NCBI RefSeq assembly: GCF_036320965.1
Contig: NC_092276.1
Span: forward strand, 3,615,001-3,679,000
Reading direction: 5' to 3'
DNA length: 64,000 nucleotides
Origin: Panulirus ornatus
Taxonomy: Eukaryota; Arthropoda; Malacostraca; Decapoda; Palinuridae
Shown in pieces: positions 11,950-23,066 of this stretch. The position numbers were made by a program, and so were the translations under genes. Each line of letters begins with the position of its first letter. The first letter of the stretch is position 1. The notes under the pieces were generated by a model. It did no database searches, was not told where the DNA came from, and saw only the letters and a program-made list of their open reading frames with translations.

Positions 11950-12464
11950 CAAATTCTTAGAAAACCGTAAGTCTTGCCGATCAGTACGTCTCGTCACATT
12001 ACCATACTGGCGCTGTGCCTGGGATAAAACATTTTCGTATCGCCTGATCAATTAATCCCTCAACAAGGGTTCGAATACCAAGCGACTTCACAAACAGGAT
12101 GCCGCCACCACCGCCTCCTCCTCCTCCTCCTCCGCTTGCTGCTCCATCCCTCACAGCGATAACCTTAACCCACCTGTGCTTTTATCGCGAGACACGGAGG
12201 CACGTGATGCGATCTTATCGTATCTTTACACTTGCTCTATAAAATGGAGGGAAGGCGACCTCGGACGCACCCCATTGGACGCGTGGCAGATAAGCAATCT
12301 CCCGGCGTGTCAGTCCTGCCTTACTGCGCTCCTCGCTCTTAAAAATCTCCTCCCAATACATCTGCCTCTTTAAACCTCCTTGCCACGTTCCGCTAGTGTC
12401 TCTCTTTCTCCCTCCCAGGCAATTACCACGTACCGTACTGCACAATATCATGTGGGAGACTGTA

Positions 12465-12466
<2 letters not shown>
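11947..12466. other. Unique sequence with CTC tract
   Basis: A CCG/CTC trinucleotide tract lies at 12101-12134. GGTTCGAATAC near 12067 resembles a B-box with one mismatch, but no A-box was found. Confidence 0.5.

Positions 12467-12504
<38 letters not shown>
12467..12504. repeat. (GT)19 microsatellite
   Basis: Perfect GT array. Confidence 0.98.
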
Positions 12505-12508
<4 letters not shown>

Positions 12509-12704
12509 CCCGACCTCTCTTGTCCTTTCCGTTCTTTCCATGTTGACGGCGAGATAGTTATGATGTGGTCGTAGTTATGATGCGGTCGCGAGGGAGGAAG
12601 GCCGCCCGCCTCCTGAGTTGGTGGCAAGCGACGCAGAATTCTGGGAAGATTTGAATCGCCTTTACGACGGGCTTTATGGCAGTCGCAGTTTTCTGTGGCA
12701 GTCA

Positions 12705-12706
<2 letters not shown>
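12505..12706. other. Unique spacer
   Basis: No recognisable feature between the two GT arrays. Confidence 0.5.

Positions 12707-12779
<73 letters not shown>
12707..12779. repeat. (GT)n microsatellite
   Basis: GT array of about 73 bp. Confidence 0.98.
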
Positions 12780-13259
12780 GCCGGGTAAAAGAGTGAGTGG
12801 CACCGATTCTGTTTTCTTTTCTCTTGGTGTTCAAGCCTTATTGAATTTCATTCAAATGATTTTTGTAATTAGAATTGAAAAATGTTTGCCGTTGTTTGTA
12901 GCCATCACACTCCGGATTCGTCGTTTGGGTGAAGTGGGGTAGTGAGTGACTGGCTACAGTCTTTAGTGTTAGGAGTCACCTCTGAACGTTTGGAGGTCAA
13001 AGAAAAAAAAAAAAAAAACGATTCGATGGTACAGAAATCAGTGCACGTGTACATTGGTGTGTATCAGGCCGTGGAAGGACAGGGGCGTGTGCTGGCGCCT
13101 TGCCCCACTGAACCCAAGATATCTGCTTCATGTCTCATTGATTATTATTATTATCTTGCGGACATTTCAGCAGCTATGGATAACAGGGACGCCAGTGGTC
13201 AGTTTAGCCTTTCAGCCTCACGAAACACTGGGGTCATCTCTCCCCTGCTTGTCTCTTTA

Positions 13260-13261
<2 letters not shown>
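12780..13261. other. Unique sequence, no gene seen
   Basis: Includes a poly-A run of about 16 near 13002-13018 and a short ATT patch near 13140. Confidence 0.5.
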
Positions 13262-13313
<52 letters not shown>

Positions 13314-13362
13314 TATTTTTATTATAATTATTATTATTATTATTATCATCATCATCATCATC
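13262..13362. repeat. (ATT)n ending in (ATC)n
   Basis: ATT trinucleotides with two irregular points, passing into six ATC units at the end. Confidence 0.97.
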
Positions 13363-13939
13363 AAGGAACAGAACGAAACCCAACCACACCAGTGTTTATT
13401 TTCATTCGAAACAAGTAATAAAACCCAGCCAAATTTACGACAACTCCCAGCATTGGCCATATTTTATTCAAAGCAAACAAATCTGAAAATTGAACCTTAT
13501 AGAAATCCTATCCGTCCTCGTGAACTGCCTCGTATTTAAGGTCAACAAAGCCAAGAGTCCTGCCAACTAAACTCAAACGTGCGACTTTAAAGTTCTTCCA
13601 AGTTTTAAAAGAAGAAAGCAACCAGTCAGATTTCACCAAACCCAAAGATCTTAATGGCTTTGGGTACAAACATAGTATCTTGAAACATCACCGACATCTT
13701 TTCCCAAGTTGGTGTGTACCGAAGACGTTTTTACGAAATGGACCAATGCATGAAATGTATTACCTAGTCTATAGGTTAACGTTGAAGGTTAACATTCAGT
13801 TCATGTTTCTTTCTGTCAAAGGATATACCTTGGAGAGTGTCCGTACATGTAGTTCACAAACAGTGGAGGCCCCAGGAACAGGGACGCCGAGATCCATTTG
13901 AGAGGAGCACCTCAGGTAGAAATGGTCATCCAGGATTGG
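13363..13939. other. Unique sequence, no gene seen
   Basis: No recognisable coding or RNA feature. Confidence 0.5.
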
Positions 13940-14160
13940 GAGTATATGCGAAAGACAGATGATCGAAGACCTGATGGGCATTGACGAGGTTATATGCTGG
14001 AGGATGTTAAATAGAAAGGACAAGGGATAACAGAAGACCCGATGGTCTATGATAGGGGTTTTCTACTCAAGGATATTAGGTTAGAGAATGACGAGGACAG
14101 AGGGTTTCCGATAAGGTTCGTTGAGGATAAAGGTGCGGAAGATAACAGTGTCAAGGATAA
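13940..14160. repeat. Dispersed degenerate ~80-bp repeat, family shared with 46684-46875
   Basis: Words AAGACAGATGA, GAAGACC, TGATGG, GACGAGGTTA, AAGGACA and ATAACAGAAGA occur in the same order and spacing as at 46.7 kb. They partly recur within the locus (AGAAGACCCGATGGTCTATGA near 14032). Confidence 0.65.
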
Positions 14161-14389
14161 GGATGCCGAAGACGCACGGCGCGGACACTGAAAACCGAGT
14201 CATCAAGGAGCCACCGACAACTAAAGACACAAAGGACAAGAGAGCAAAGGAGTGGGTCATGTGCGATAAGGATACTGAGGACTGAGGCTTTCCCTGAGGG
14301 TTGGTACAATGTCTGTGGCGTCGGGGATAGACACAATAAGGATTGGGTCACCGAAGATCGAGTCACCGAGGAGAGGGCCTTAGTGAGTT
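14161..14389. other. Degenerate AAGGAT/GACGAA-rich DNA
   Basis: Purine-rich words such as AAGGATAAGGATGCCGAAGAC recur irregularly. It may be a further decayed part of the preceding array. Confidence 0.35.
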
Positions 14390-14565
14390 CTTCAAGACAC
14401 CGTACAGAAACTAAGGTTCCTTGAAGTCAGCGTACAGAGACAAGGTTCTTCCAAGACACTGTAGATGCATTATTCCTCCATGACATTATACAGACATATG
14501 GTTCTTCCTAGACACTATACAGGCCAGACAGACACGTGGTTCTTCCAAAACACTGTGTAGACTGG
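14390..14565. repeat. Degenerate ~40-bp tandem array, about 5 copies
   Basis: Each copy carries a variant of GGTTCTTCCAAGACACTGTA followed by CAGAC. Copies are visible near 14391, 14426, 14447, 14500 and 14540. Confidence 0.65.
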
Positions 14566-15054
14566 GTGCTTTTTATTTTTTACTCAGAACGAGTTGCTAG
14601 GAATTTTATGATACGGTTGGATTCCTTCTTCCTCCTGCCTTTTTCTTCTCCTTATTTGCACTTAGTCTCCCCCTCGTGTTTTAATCTTTCCCCTTCGCCC
14701 CATTCTCCTCCCCTCCTCTCTTCTACCACATTTTCTTCCTTCGGCAGGACCCCTATCTCTTCCTATCCTTCCTCATCTTCGACCTCCTGTACCTCACCAC
14801 AATCCCTCTGCTCCTCCCACTCCTCCTTCCCAGCTGCTCGTAGCTCCCGTCTCCTCCCCTCCTCTTCTCCCCGGTACCCCACAGCGTGCCGGTGCTTCTA
14901 GAGAACACACATAAACCCGGATGAAGGGCGTCTTATACCACAGGTGCCGCTGGAGCCTCCGTCTCGAGCAAGGTGATGTCCTCTTCTGGCGTGCCTCTGA
15001 TACATCGATCAGATTAGATGTATTTTGGAACGGCTGCGTCTCTGTTGTGATGCA
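14566..15054. other. Pyrimidine-rich and unique DNA
   Basis: From about 14615 to 14895 the plus strand is strongly C/T-biased. The open frame there encodes low-complexity Ser/Pro. No gene is recognised. Confidence 0.5.
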
Positions 15055-15215
15055 CGTTGATGTTCAGACCCACTTGTCGATGTATAGACTCAGGTCTGGG
15101 AGCTCAGACTCTGATATGGACGTTCAGACCCGGGGGTTGCCTGTGCTTTTTGCACCCGGGTTTGGAAGTTCAGACGTGTGTGCTGGCGTTTAGACGCGGT
15201 CGTGTCGACATTCAG
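15055..15215. repeat. Degenerate ~35-bp array with GTTCAGAC core
   Basis: GTTCAGAC, CTCAGAC and GTTTAGAC variants recur about seven times at roughly 20-40-bp spacing. Confidence 0.5.
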
Positions 15216-15322
15216 GCCAAGGTATTGCGGAGATCGGAAACTTGAAGAAGACTCTAGATGTTATTTTGTAGAGATGGTAGACGAAGTAGAATGTAGTTGG
15301 TAACAAACAGATAGGCGTTACA

Positions 15323-15324
<2 letters not shown>

Positions 15325-15376
<52 letters not shown>
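15325..15376. repeat. (AT)26 microsatellite
   Basis: Perfect AT array. Confidence 0.98.
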
Positions 15377-15379
<3 letters not shown>

Positions 15380-15437
15380 TTGAGTTTCAAGATATCTTGT
15401 ACATGCAATCTTTAAAAACGCGAAAGAATATATTTAC

Positions 15438-15438
<1 letters not shown>

Positions 15439-15495
<57 letters not shown>
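15439..15495. repeat. (TA)n microsatellite
   Basis: Perfect TA array 62 bp after the previous one. Confidence 0.98.
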
Positions 15496-16043
<548 letters not shown>

Positions 16044-16247
16044 ATTGTAATACCCTTGCTGGAAAGGTGGGGTATGTTTTGTCGACATATCACCTTTAAC
16101 AGAAGGATGGATTTATTTTAGGCTAATTTTCCCTCAGTAATATAAGCTTTACATACGTGATTCACTGCTCTCTGTGGCAGGCGTAAGACTCTAGCGTGGT
16201 TTTCCTCTCGGCAAACCTTCTTCTCAGAGGATAACATATAGTGCTTC

Positions 16248-17230
16248 CAGGTGCTCCATCCCAGAGGAAATATGGTCAGTTAAGTCCTTTACTTCCCAGC
16301 AGTTTCTACATTATTCAGAGCAGGTCTGATGTTGCTTTTTCTTTTTTATTTTCTCTCTTTTTTTTTTTTACCTATTTCCACCTGAACCCTTGTCAGGACA
16401 TGTACCTGCACTTCCTTAGGGCCCCCTAGTTCAGTTGGCAAGTGGAAATTATTAACGAATTTCATTTCTATACAGAATACACATCATGGCGTCAAGGGAT
16501 CAAACTCCCATGTGGGTAGTAACTCTTTGAAATACACAGCGGGGCCGCAGCTGGCTCGATCCGCATTCACTGGCGGGATTCACCCGAATAGGACACCCCT
16601 CCACCGCCTCGCTGAAGCAGTGTGTCGGGTTCACTGTCTCAAACATTCGGTCTCGAGTTGAATTCAAAGTTCACTCCACCTGCCCGAGCTGGGCTTTGGT
16701 CGCTTGTCCCCGTGTTAACAAGAAAGTTTTACCGAGTTTCGGTGTCGGACTTTAACGTCGCAGAGAATTCTGTGTTTTACTTTTATTGTTGCACCCGACG
16801 TCCATGGATGCCCCCTCTGGAGGAACGCCTCATGTTTCCTCGTAATCAACCGATCGAATTGATTCCAGTCGATGCATCAGGGCTGCTACTGTCCACAGTC
16901 TGGTGGATCACATCATCACCAACTCAGTCCGGTTGGATGTCAAGCTTGTGCATGAGTCAAATTCCCTGATATTATTTTCTGTGTATTCAGCTCCAGGACA
17001 AATACCTGGGCTGTAGGCCAGGACGTCACCACCCTCCCTGCAGTACTACCATGGGGACATCAGCAACGCCTCCTTCCTCCTCCAGTAGCACCAGGAGGCC
17101 TCAGCAACGCCTCCTTCCTCCTCCAGTAGGAGCACCACCCCTGACACAACAGTTATGCTATCTCAGTCCTGGAATCGTGTCTTGTATCGTGACCACAACA
17201 CCCACACACACACACACACGCACACACACA
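16248..17230. repeat. 983-bp segmental duplication, copy 1
   Basis: The unit begins at CAGGTGCTCCATCCCAGAG and ends in a CA microsatellite at about 17203-17230. It matches copy 2 with about a dozen single-base differences, roughly 98-99% identity. It contains a T-rich run, an A-box-like TAGTTCAGTTGG at 16427-16438, and a local CAGCAACGCCTCCTTCCTCC duplication near 17066 and 17101. The 115-aa frame inside is broken off early in copy 2 (75 aa) and I do not recognise it. Confidence 0.93.
17203..17230. repeat. (CA)n with one CG interruption
   Basis: Marks the junction between the two duplicated units. Confidence 0.95.
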
Positions 17231-18179
17231 CAGGTGCTCCATCCCAGAGGAAATATGGTCAGTTAAGTCCTTTACTTTCCAGCAGTTTCTACATTATTCA
17301 GAGCAGGTCTGATGTTGCTTTTTCTTTTTTATTTTCTCTCTTTTTTTTTTACCTATTTCCACCTGAACCCTTGTCAGGACATGTACCTACACTTCCTTAG
17401 GGCCCCCTAGTTCAGTTGGCAAGTGGAAATTATTAATGAATTTCATTTCTATACAGAATACACATCATGGCGTCAAGGGATCAAACTCCCATGTGGGTAG
17501 TAACTCTTTGAAATACACAGCGGGGCCGCAGCTGGCTCGATCCGCATTCACTGGCGGGATTCACCCGAATAGGACACCCCTCCACCGCCTCGCTGAAGCA
17601 GTGTGTCGGGTTCACTGTCTCAAACATTCGGTCTCGAGTTGAATTCAAAGTTCACTCCACCTGCCCGAGCTGGGCTTTGGTCGCTTGTCCCCGTGTTAAC
17701 AAGAAAGTTTTACCGAGTTTCGGTGTCGGACTTTACCGTCGCAGAGAATTCTGTGTTTTACTTTTATTGTTGTACCCGACGTCCATGGATGCCCCCTCTG
17801 GAGGAACGCCTCATGTTTCCTCGTAATTAACCGATCGAATGGGTTCCAGTCGATGCATCAGGGCTGCTACTGTCCACAGTCTGGTGGATCACATCATCAC
17901 CAACTCAGTCCAGTTGGATGTCAAGCTTGTGCATGAGTCAAATTCCCTGATATTATTTTCTGTGTGTTCAGTTCCAGGACAAATACCTGGGCTGTAGGCC
18001 AGGACGTCACCACCCTCCCTGAAGTACTACCATGGGGACATCAGCAACGCCTCCTTCCTCCTCCAGTAGCACCAGGAGGCCTCAGCAACGCCTCCTCCCT
18101 CCTCCAGTAGGAGCACCACCCCTGACACAACAGTTATGCTATCTCAGTCCTGGAATCGTGTCTTGTATCGTGACCACAA

Positions 18180-18240
<61 letters not shown>
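17231..18240. repeat. 983-bp segmental duplication, copy 2
   Basis: Second tandem copy. It starts exactly where the CA tract of copy 1 ends, and itself ends in a longer CA tract (18183-18240), after which the sequence is unique. Differences from copy 1 are scattered substitutions, for example at the positions matching 16861-16866 and 16930. Confidence 0.93.
18183..18240. repeat. (CA)29 microsatellite
   Basis: Uninterrupted and about twice the length of the equivalent tract in copy 1. Confidence 0.98.
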
Positions 18241-18243
<3 letters not shown>

Positions 18244-18441
18244 AAGCCTCAGTTTGTGTGGCCAGTGTCACCCAACACCCAACAGAAACACCCTCCCACC
18301 CGAGCCATAGCACTGCATTACCTCATACAGCTGGAACACAAACACATAACTCCCCACGCAAACTAGGGTAGGGTGCAGGCAGGACATGCAGGTACAGACA
18401 CACGCTGCAGCTCGGCTGAGGGAGAGGGGTGAGGTCTGGCA

Positions 18442-18544
18442 TGTGTGTGTGTGTGTGTGTGTGGAAGCGGAGGAGGGAGGAGGGACGAAGGGTGTTCCTT
18501 TTGCATCACGCGCGCTACCATCACACACACACACACACACACAC
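18442..18544. repeat. (GT)11 and (CA)11 inverted pair
   Basis: GT array at 18442-18463 and CA array at 18522-18544, separated by about 58 bp. They could pair as a stem of about 22 bp. Confidence 0.95.
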
Positions 18545-18781
18545 TCCCCTGGGCCACACTTGGTGTTCCTGCTTGTGTTGGCCGTCACGGCGACCACAGC
18601 TACACACACGATCGACACCGGTCCCGACCCAAACTGGGCAGCCGGCGCATTTCCGACACGACTAATGGATATTTATTTTTTTTTTCAATGCTCCGTTATT
18701 ATTTGAGTATGATGTAGATCCATGTCACGGGCCTCGTGTTTCAGGAGTGGATGTCTCTCTATACCAGGCGCGGAGGGTGAG

Positions 18782-18783
<2 letters not shown>
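18545..18783. other. Unique spacer
   Basis: No recognisable feature. Confidence 0.5.

Positions 18784-18861
<78 letters not shown>
18784..18861. repeat. (CT)39 microsatellite
   Basis: Perfect CT array. Confidence 0.98.
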
Positions 18862-18864
<3 letters not shown>

Positions 18865-18929
18865 CAATTTTAAGATTTCTGTTATTATGATATTTTTCCA
18901 CCGACGAAGGAACGCGGTGGAGGGACGCA

Positions 18930-18947
18930 GGAGGAGGAGGAGGAGGA

Positions 18948-18986
<39 letters not shown>
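18930..18986. repeat. Compound (AGG)7(AGC)12
   Basis: AGG units to 18950 pass directly into AGC units to 18986. Confidence 0.97.
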
Positions 18987-19053
18987 CTCAGCATAGGTCG
19001 CGGTCATGTTGCTGCGCTTGAGAGATAAGCGATTAAAAAAAAAGGGGAGGGGG

Positions 19054-19055
<2 letters not shown>

Positions 19056-19124
<69 letters not shown>

Positions 19125-19140
19125 GTGGGGGGGGGGGGGG
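19056..19140. repeat. (GT)n followed by G14
   Basis: GT array to 19123, then a 14-base G run at 19127-19140. Confidence 0.97.
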
Positions 19141-19295
19141 TGAGGTATGAGCGTCCGGCGAACACCACCAGCGGTTATCTTACTTGACGTGGTGCCCTTT
19201 CGGCCAGGGGTCAGCAGCTGGACTCGGAGCCCGGCATCGCTTATTATCATATTCTCCCTTTTTAAGCTGGGATTTTCTAACGCACGTGAGCGGCC

Positions 19296-19298
<3 letters not shown>

Positions 19299-19368
<70 letters not shown>
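19299..19368. repeat. (AG)35 microsatellite
   Basis: Perfect AG array. It lies in inverted orientation to the CT array at 19542. Confidence 0.98.
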
Positions 19369-19371
<3 letters not shown>

Positions 19372-19540
19372 TGAAAAAAAGGGGGTGGAGGGAAAAGAAC
19401 GTGTGTCAGACGTGGAGGGGAAAGTGGCTGAGCTTTGATACAGTTTAGTCTAAATAAATACATTTTGTCGCCGAGATGATGATCGTATTGGGCACGTCTC
19501 ATACTAGAACTGCCTTCACTTCTGACACTGGCTTTATATC

Positions 19541-19541
<1 letters not shown>

Positions 19542-19621
<80 letters not shown>
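19542..19621. repeat. (CT)40 microsatellite
   Basis: Perfect CT array. Confidence 0.98.
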
Positions 19622-19624
<3 letters not shown>

Positions 19625-19961
19625 TGTTTATCACTGGGCGCATAGCAATACGTTGCACCGTCCACTGAAATAATTGACACCCCGTGACCGCCGTGACCCA
19701 GCGCGTCTGACCCAACACGGCAGTTAACGAGGGTCATGTTGCCAGGCCCTTAGCGAAGGGGTCAGAATGGGGTCAAGGAGTGAAATAGAGGGGGCACAGG
19801 GTGGGGGTGGGGGGTTGGTTGATGGAAGAGGCACAATCCCGGCTTCGTATCTCGCTCGAGGACCACGTCCATGCAGCCTTGACACCCAACGTCCAAACAG
19901 CCGGTCGGGGCTAATAATGCTCATATTGATTGTAGTCAGGAGGCTGTCTGTTCCCAGGCAG

Positions 19962-19964
<3 letters not shown>
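19622..19964. other. Unique sequence, no gene seen
   Basis: No recognisable feature. Confidence 0.5.
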
Positions 19965-19992
<28 letters not shown>

Positions 19993-20001
19993 GAGAGGTG
20001 A

Positions 20002-20068
<67 letters not shown>
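19965..20068. repeat. (GT)n and (GA)n
   Basis: GT array to about 19992 and GA array 20005-20068, with a 12-bp spacer. Confidence 0.97.
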
Positions 20069-20072
<4 letters not shown>

Positions 20073-20263
20073 GGTTATGTGTCGGACCCGCGTAGCTCTT
20101 GAGGGAGGGAAGGGGAGGAGCCAGAGAGAGGCGGCGTTAGTAACAGACATATGTTGTAAGTAAGGGGGATTAAGATGGTGTATTGTTATGGAGTGGGTAG
20201 GTGGCGGTATTGTGGGTGGTTGTGGGTTTCTTGGAAGGGTGTGGGGGTCTGTTGGCGTGACGT

Positions 20264-20277
20264 GGGGGGGGGGGGGG
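20264..20277. repeat. G14 homopolymer
   Basis: Lies in G/T-rich DNA just upstream of the 34-bp VNTR. Confidence 0.9.
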
Positions 20278-20311
20278 CATCTGGCATGTTGTGGGGGGAC
20301 AGATAGTTAAC

Positions 20312-21558
20312 GACGTGAAGGGGGGAGGGTAGTTGGTGTGGAGTGTAGAAAACGTGAAGGGGGTAGCTGATGTAGAGTGTAGAAAACGTGAAGGGGGTAG
20401 CTGATGTAGAGTGTAGAAAACGTGAAGGGGGTAGCTGATGTAGAGTGTAGAAAACGTGAAGGGGGTAGCTGATGTAGAGTGTAGAAAACGTGAAGGGGGT
20501 AGCTGATGTAGAGTGTAGAAAACGTGAAGGGGGTAGCTGATGTAGAGTGTAGAAAACGTGAAGGGGGTAGCTGATGTAGAGTGTAGAAAACGTGAAGGGG
20601 GTAGCTGATGTAGAGTGTAGAAAACGTGAAGGGGGTAGCTGATGTAGAGTGTAGAAAACGTGAAGGGGGTAGCTGATGTAGAGTGTAGAAAACGTGAAGG
20701 GGGTAGCTGATGTAGAGTGTAGAAAACGTGAAGGGGGTAGCTGATGTAGAGTGTAGAAAACGTGAAGGGGGTAGCTGATGTAGAGTGTAGAAAACGTGAA
20801 GGGGGTAGCTGATGTAGAGTGTAGAAAACGTGAAGGGGGTAGCTGATGTAGAGTGTAGAAAACGTGAAGGGGGTAGCTGATGTAGAGTGTAGAAAACGTG
20901 AAGGGGGTAGCTGATGTAGAGTGTAGAAAACGTGAAGGGGGTAGCTGATGTAGAGTGTAGAAAACGTGAAGGGGGTAGCTGATGTAGAGTGTAGAAAACG
21001 TGAAGGGGGTAGCTGATGTAGAGTGTAGAAAACGTGAAGGGGGTAGCTGATGTAGAGTGTAGAAAACGTGAAGGGGGTAGCTGATGTAGAGTGTAGAAAA
21101 CGTGAAGGGGGTAGCTGATGTAGAGTGTAGAAAACGTGAAGGGGGTAGCTGATGTAGAGTGTAGAAAACGTGAAGGGGGTAGCTGATGTAGAGTGTAGAA
21201 AACGTGAAGGGGGTAGCTGATGTAGAGTGTAGAAAACGTGAAGGGGGTAGCTGATGTAGAGTGTAGAAAACGTGAAGGGGGTAGCTGATGTAGAGTGTAG
21301 AAAACGTGAAGGGGGTAGCTGATGTAGAGTGTAGAAAACGTGAAGGGGGTAGCTGATGTAGAGTGTAGAAAACGTGAAGGGGGTAGCTGATGTAGAGTGT
21401 AGAAAACGTGAAGGGGGTAGCTGATGTAGAGTGTAGAAAACGTGAAGGGGGTAGCTGATGTAGAGTGTAGAAAACGTGAAGGGGGTAGCTGATGTAGAGT
21501 GTAGAAAACGTGAAGCGGTAGCTGGTGTGGAGTGTAGAAAAAAAAAAAAAAAAAAAAA
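20312..21558. repeat. 34-bp VNTR, about 35-36 copies
   Basis: The word GTGTAGAAAACGTGAAG starts at 20343 and recurs every 34 bp to 21499, which is 34 intervals of exactly 34 bp with no indel that I could see. Each unit continues with GGGGTAGCTGATGTAGA. The first and last units differ from the interior (GGTGTGGAGTGTAG instead of GATGTAGAGTGTAG) and resemble each other. The array ends in a run of about 21 A residues at 21538-21558. It is not a CRISPR array because there are no spacers. Confidence 0.98.
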
Positions 21559-22559
21559 GCGTTTAAACTGGACCCACGTCTGGCATGTAGGATGTTGTTT
21601 CCCCGCAGTTCCTATCGTTAATTAAAGCCAATGTGATTTGGTAACACACGTTCGTCGTGACACGTAGGACACTTGCTGGTGGTGGTAGGTGCAATGTTGT
21701 TGTCACGCTGTAAACTCCACAGCAGCGAACGTGGGAGGCGAGGTGATGGCCGAGGGATGGTCATAATTCTTGGACCGCCCTAAAGACGCGTTTTCTCGCG
21801 GCTGTAAGGGAAAAGGCGATAGCGAGCCATCACGGTTAAGCAAGGCATGCATGCATGCAGAGAACGTCCAGAATTGCGGTCAAGCCTCGTTATAAACGCT
21901 TAGCGCCAAAATGTCAAAACCGGAGACAAAATGAATATGATTACCAGTTCATAGTCATACTTCAAGCAAACAGACGACTAAAACACCTGAGCGAACTTTA
22001 AAAGACTGTCCCCGTAAGACATGTGTTTATATATATATAGGCCACAAACATTATTGGAACAAAACAAAGTTCCCAGAGATGTCAACTGACTCACGCTTGG
22101 GTGGAACCTTTCAATAAGAATTGAACATCTTCATATTTTCTTCCCTTGCATATCTGACCATTTCTGTATTATTGCAACATTTTTTTTTATTCAGAAGGTA
22201 ATGTCGGTAAGTCAAATACTGACTGGCACAAGTAGATTACTAAGCAGTGATTGTGCTCAAACGTTTCATCTGCAGAGATAACAGGTGTCACTGTGGCCTT
22301 AAAAACGTTGGTGAGGTGGTCATTTTTCGCAGCCTTTGATGAGACAGAAGGTAGGTTTTGGGCGGTTCTTCCCGGCTTCCTGTGGTTGATGTAACGTCGA
22401 TGACAGGAGCACTGCGGTCCACCTGGCTGTTAGCAGAGGCAGTCCGCAGAATGGATGCGGGGATGGGGTATGGGAGGATGGGCGTGGACGGCGACAATAG
22501 GGGAAAAAAAGGACTAGGGAGCCTCAATAAGGATGGGTGGAGGGTAGTTACAAGGGGAT
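21559..22559. other. Unique sequence, no gene seen
   Basis: Higher-complexity DNA with no long microsatellite. It includes a short GCATGCATGCATGCAG patch near 21845. Open frames at 22288-22752 (minus strand) and 22358-22672 (plus strand) overlap a G-rich decayed array and have no recognisable domain. Confidence 0.5.
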
Positions 22560-22660
22560 GGAATAGGGGCGGCCACAGTGGGGCGTACTGGAGTACCCAC
22601 AGTGGGAGGGACCAGTGGCAGCCACAGTGGGAGGTGCGGCGAACAGCCACAGGGGTCAGG
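22560..22660. repeat. Degenerate ~35-bp repeat with CCACAGTGGG core
   Basis: GCCACAGTGGG or CCACAGTGGGAGG occurs three to four times, with a weaker CCACAGGGG variant after it. Confidence 0.55.
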
Positions 22661-23001
22661 GTGGAGAAGTAGACACCACAGGAGGGATAGTCAAGCCTGT
22701 TGGGCAAGAAGCGGGAGGCAGTAGGCCACAGTATGGATGGACGGGGGGTCAACTACAATGGAAGGGGGTAGCGAAAATATTGGAAGAATGAGGGGTTGCG
22801 GAGGGGGAGGACGTCCACAGACGGGAGGGGGGTGGAGGTTACACAGATATGGGCAGAGGACAACAAAAGGATTGGTCACATAGTCGGGTGGCCAGCTGGA
22901 AGGGCGGGAGGCGCTGTAGGAGACGTGTCCTTAGGGGCTTGGCACAGGAGGGCACCCCAGGTGCTGCCGACGAGTGTACCGTGACTTCAGTCCGAGCTTT
23001 G
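22661..23001. other. G-rich unique sequence
   Basis: Purine/G-rich DNA upstream of the retrotransposon fragment. No 5' part of the retrotransposon is recognisable here. Confidence 0.5.

Positions 23002-23065
<64 letters not shown>
23002..23065. repeat. Compound (AT)n(GT)n at the 5' edge of the retrotransposon
   Basis: AT to about 23026, then GT to 23065, abutting the first retained reverse-transcriptase codon. Confidence 0.97.

Positions 23066-23066
<1 letters not shown>

Noticed and set aside
12060..12085. B-box-like GGTTCGAATAC, and a similar GGTTCGAGTTC near 40889
   Set aside because: One mismatch each and no A-box at the right distance. Single short matches are expected by chance in 64 kb.
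16427..16507. tRNA-like A-box (TAGTTCAGTTGG) with a weak B-box (GGATCAAACTC) inside the 983-bp unit
   Set aside because: The B-box has two mismatches, the spacing is about 69 bp and no cloverleaf forms. Not strong enough to call a SINE.
18722..19021. Arg/Ser-rich (SR-like) protein
   Set aside because: A frame composed of CT, AGG and AGC microsatellites, with equivalent nonsense frames on the other strand.
20312..21558. CRISPR-like array
   Set aside because: Direct repeats are contiguous with no spacers, and the context is eukaryotic.
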